Source: Vreelandella sedimenti
GTDB lineage: Bacteria > Pseudomonadota > Gammaproteobacteria > Pseudomonadales > Halomonadaceae
Assembly (NCBI RefSeq): GCF_013416325.1
Contig: NZ_JACCGK010000022.1
Coordinates: 1 to 64,000, forward strand
Direction of reading: 5' to 3'
DNA length: 64,000 nt
Part shown: positions 61,406-64,000 of the stretch, piece after piece
How positions within the stretch are numbered: position 1 is the stretch's first letter
How the letters are laid out: every line of letters starts with the position of its first letter
Position numbers and translations under genes: made by a program
The notes under the pieces: model-generated
What the model was told of the DNA's origin: nothing
What the model saw: only the letters and a program-made list of their open reading frames with translations
Databases searched by the model: none

Positions 61406-64000
61406 TTAGCTGCGCTTTAGGGCAACGAGTAGCGCCTGCAAAGGATGTAGCAGAACTTGTTCAGAGTAGCGTTTTACCTGGCTGCGGCAGGAATAGCCCG
61501 TGGCTAATAGTTTGCCTGCGTTCTCCACTGCCTCCACCTGGGGCTGCCACGACTGGGCGTAGATAGTTTTGGATGTGGTGGTGTTGCGGGTTTCATGACC
61601 GTAGGTGCCCGACATGCCGCAGCAGCCGGTGGCCATCAGCTCAAGCTCTAACCCAAAGGCCGCGAACACTTGCTGCCATGCTTTAGGGCTACCTGGCGCG
61701 TTGGTTTTCTCGGTGCAGTGGGAGAGCAGCTTAAAGCCTGGGTCGGTTGGCTTGAACTGGTTGGGCGCTAGCGTGTTTATACGGGTCGCCAGCCACTCCT
61801 GCAGCATCAGCACCTCAGGTACGGCTTCATTGCCTAACGCTTTGACGTACTCTTGGCGATAGGTGAGCGTCATCGCCGGATCAATGCCCACCATGGGGAT
61901 ATCAAAGCGGGCCAGGGTGCGTAGCCGTTCGGCCTGTTTGGCGGCGGTGCGCTCGAAGGCGCCCAGAAAGCCCTGCACCTGGAGCGGTTTGCCGTTAACC
62001 GAATAGGGCATCACGAACACGCGTAGATTGAGGCGTGATAGCAGTTCCACCACGTCCATCACCAGCTTGGCTTCAAAGTGGGTGGTGAAGGCGTCCTGAA
62101 CAATAATCACGCTGTTGGCGCGCTGTTGATCGGTTAACAGGGCCAGTGAGAGCGGTGTTGCCTCGGCGACGCCCCAGGCGTTCAACTGCTTTTTAACACT
62201 GGCCCGCGAAAGCGCTGGTGAATCGCTCATGCCCAAGGTGCGGCGCATTAGTTGCTCTACCCAGCGCTGGCCAATCACGGCGTTATACAGCGGTGCGGCT
62301 TTGGCCAGGGTAGGCAGCATAAACTCAGTGCCGCCAATCACGTAATCGCGAATCGGGCGCAGGTAGCGGCCGTGGTAGACCTCCAAGAACTGCGAGCGGA
62401 ACTGGGGAACGTTGACCTTGATCGGGCACTGACTCGCGCAGGACTTACACGCCAGGCAACCCGCCATGGCATCATAAACTTCATGGGAGTAGTCGTGGTG
62501 CTGCTTGCGGCTGAGAGTGTTCGCTGCCCGCAGCGGAAAGCGTTTAATAAAGCCCCAGCCGCCTTCGGCTTTCTTCTTACGCGACTCCTCAACAACATCG
62601 ATTCCCGCCTGGGTCTGCAGGCGCAGCCATTCGCGGATCAGGCTGGCGCGGCCTTTGGGCGAGTGGCGGCGATCACGCGTCGCCTTCCAGGAGGGGCACA
62701 TGGGGTCATCGAGGTCGTAGTTGTAACAGGCTCCGTTGCCGTTGCAGTACACCGCAGCGTCATAGGCTTGCCAGGCACGCTCGTCGATGGTGCGGTCAAA
62801 CTGACCGCGCATGGGCACGCCATCGACCGTCAACAGATCGGGGTCGCTATCCTTGGCGATTAGCTCGTTGCTTTGAGGCTTACCCGCGGCCCTGGGCGGG
62901 TTAGAGAGAGGCGAGGCGATCTTGCCAGGGTTAAGTTGGTTATAGGGGTCGAAGGCGGCTTTTACCCGCTGTAGGCTGGGGTAGAGTTCGCCAAAGAATT
63001 TAGGTGAGTACTCCGAGCGCACGCCCTTACCGTGTTCGCCCCACAGCAGGCCACCATATTTCTGGGTAAGCGCCGCCACTTCATCGGACACCGCGCGAAT
63101 CAGTTTTTCCTGTTCGGGATCCTTCATATCGATGGCGGGGCGCACGTGCAGTACACCGGCGTCTACATGGCCAAACATTCCGTAGGCGAGGCCTCGGGCA
63201 TCCAGCGCGGCGCGGAACTCGGCGATATAGTCCGCCAAGTGCTCCGGCGGTACGGCGGTATCTTCCACAAACGGAATGGGCCGTTTCTCGCCCTGCACAT
63301 TACCGAGTAAACCCACCGAGCGCTTGCGCATGGCGTAGACTTTCTGGATCTGCCCACGCCCCTCTGCCAGGGTGTAACCCAGCCGCTCTACGGTGGTGTC
63401 TTGGCTTAAGTGCTCGGTGAAAGCGCGCACCCGCTCGGCGAGGGCGCTCTCATCATCGTCATTAAATTCGATCAGGTTAATGCCACGAATCGCCGTGTTA
63501 GCGGTCGCCGGGAAGAACTCCGCCACGCTGTCCCAGACGAAGTCCTCCATGGCCAACTGCAGCACGGTGTCGTCGATGGTCTCTATGGAAGTAGGGCGCA
63601 GCGCCTGCGGCTGGGGTTGTAGCGCCTGCGGCTGGGGTTGTGAAGTGCTAGCGGCCATCAGCGCTTTGGCATCCCGCAACGCATCCATAAAACTGGTGTA
63701 GCGCACATTGACCAGAGTGGAGTGCTTGGGAATCGGCAGCACATTCAACACCGCTTCGTTCAGAAAGCCCAGCGAACCTTCCGAGCCGCACAGCAGGCTG
63801 TTGAGGTTGAGCTGCCCCTCGTCGTCGCGCAGGTGGGCTAAATCGTAACCGGTCAAGCAGCGGTTGAGCGGCGGGAACTTGGCTGCAATCAAGTCGTGCT
63901 GCTGGTCGATAATCTCGGCGGCGGTGGTATGTACGCGGCCAAGAATGCCTTCCAGCAGGCACTCCGCCTGCTCTTCTTCCGATGTTAAAGCGCGGCTGTG
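61406..64000 (-). CDS. ydiJ: FAD/Fe-S oxidoreductase, YdiJ-like (D-2-hydroxyglutarate dehydrogenase type), 5' end outside window
   Basis: The frame is open to the right edge, so the N-terminus is missing; 864 residues are in the window of about 1000 expected. In order: part of an FAD-binding PCMH domain (from AAKFPPLNRCLTGYDLAHL), an FAD-linked oxidase C-terminal domain (YGMFGHVDAGVLHVRP and GEHGKGVRSEY), a ferredoxin-type motif CLACKSCASQCP, and a C-terminal Cys-rich domain with CCGMSGTYGHE. YdiJ-type enzymes oxidise D-2-hydroxyglutarate or related 2-hydroxyacids and pass electrons on. An in-frame 21-bp tandem duplication lies at 63600-63641. The TTG at 63892 is an internal Leu, not the start. 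Confidence 0.92.
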   Translation of the reverse strand, partial: HSRALTSEEEQAECLLEGILGRVHTTAAEIIDQQHDLIAAKFPPLNRCLTGYDLAHLRDDEGQLNLNSLLCGSEGSLGFLNEAVLNVLPIPKHSTLVNVRYTSFMDALRDAKALMAASTSQPQPQALQPQPQALRPTSIETIDDTVLQLAMEDFVWDSVAEFFPATANTAIRGINLIEFNDDDESALAERVRAFTEHLSQDTTVERLGYTLAEGRGQIQKVYAMRKRSVGLLGNVQGEKRPIPFVEDTAVPPEHLADYIAEFRAALDARGLAYGMFGHVDAGVLHVRPAIDMKDPEQEKLIRAVSDEVAALTQKYGGLLWGEHGKGVRSEYSPKFFGELYPSLQRVKAAFDPYNQLNPGKIASPLSNPPRAAGKPQSNELIAKDSDPDLLTVDGVPMRGQFDRTIDERAWQAYDAAVYCNGNGACYNYDLDDPMCPSWKATRDRRHSPKGRASLIREWLRLQTQAGIDVVEESRKKKAEGGWGFIKRFPLRAANTLSRKQHHDYSHEVYDAMAGCLACKSCASQCPIKVNVPQFRSQFLEVYHGRYLRPIRDYVIGGTEFMLPTLAKAAPLYNAVIGQRWVEQLMRRTLGMSDSPALSRASVKKQLNAWGVAEATPLSLALLTDQQRANSVIIVQDAFTTHFEAKLVMDVVELLSRLNLRVFVMPYSVNGKPLQVQGFLGAFERTAAKQAERLRTLARFDIPMVGIDPAMTLTYRQEYVKALGNEAVPEVLMLQEWLATRINTLAPNQFKPTDPGFKLLSHCTEKTNAPGSPKAWQQVFAAFGLELELMATGCCGMSGTYGHETRNTTTSKTIYAQSWQPQVEAVENAGKLLATGYSCRSQVKRYSEQVLLHPLQALLVALKRS
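63600..63641 (-). repeat. Perfect 21-bp tandem duplication in ydiJ
   Basis: Two identical 21-bp copies (63600-63620, 63621-63641) encode QPQPQAL twice, inside a Ser/Gln/Pro-rich linker of the FAD domain. Being in frame, it adds seven residues without breaking the gene. Confidence 0.9.

Noticed and set aside
1..64000. CRISPR arrays, tRNA or rRNA genes, insertion sequences, prophage
   Set aside because: No regularly spaced repeats, tRNA T-loop motifs, rRNA stretches, transposase or phage structural genes were seen.

Overview
The window looks like chromosome of a Halomonas-type gammaproteobacterium (Halomonadaceae). This rests on the mix of genes: a LapA/LapD/LapG biofilm module, a phaP-phaC polyhydroxyalkanoate locus, potFGHI, sbp-cysTWA, MscK, TIGR04211 and DUF1820 proteins, and a rpe/gph/trpGDC neighbourhood. 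It is moderately GC-rich, densely coded and mostly housekeeping. I saw no rRNA, tRNA, CRISPR array, prophage or insertion sequence. The assignment is by gene content only.

Layout. 1-5930: the 3' end of a giant type I-secreted adhesin (repeat, VWA, RTX repeats, secretion signal), a small conserved protein, then lapD and lapG on the other strand, so the c-di-GMP switch and periplasmic protease that release such adhesins sit beside their likely substrate. 6017-12961: tesA with a divergent ABC ATPase and large FtsX-type permease, an alpha/beta hydrolase, a patatin and an Smr protein. 13137-18487: prmB-aroC, then a PHA cluster of a DUF6489 protein, phasin PhaP and class I synthase PhaC. 18569-20848: ahpF and ahpC. 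21214-25404: the potFGHI polyamine importer. 25411-30541: two small proteins, a palindromic intergenic repeat and an RND efflux pair. 30677-37577: a BaiN-type flavoprotein, a yqjDEK-like membrane operon, pldA and the giant mechanosensitive channel MscK. 37600-41715: a possible three-gene operon of an ATP-grasp enzyme, a large unrecognised protein with a papain-like Cys/His/Asn signature, and tlyA. 41924-46250: DUF1820, an SH3 protein, a TPMT methyltransferase, a YajG lipoprotein, an EamA transporter and an alkB gene broken by one in-frame amber codon. 46313-50122: sbp-cysT-cysW-cysA sulfate import. 50375-57071: rpe, ndh, gph, an orphan Mn/Fe-type binding protein and trpG-trpD-trpC, with no trpE. 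57079-64000: a second RND efflux pair and most of a YdiJ-like FAD/Fe-S dehydrogenase cut by the right edge.

The strongest candidate for something undescribed is the ATP-grasp plus papain-like pair (38389-41715), which has the architecture of an amide-bond forming and cleaving couple with unknown substrate. Other points of interest are the amber-interrupted alkB, a 12-bp (Gly-Leu-Ser-Gln type) repeat shared by the DUF6489 gene and the N-terminus of phaC, a cluster of TGCAG motifs upstream of phaP, a GTCATTGCGAG-type palindromic repeat after an RND gene, and related palindromes upstream of both efflux operons.
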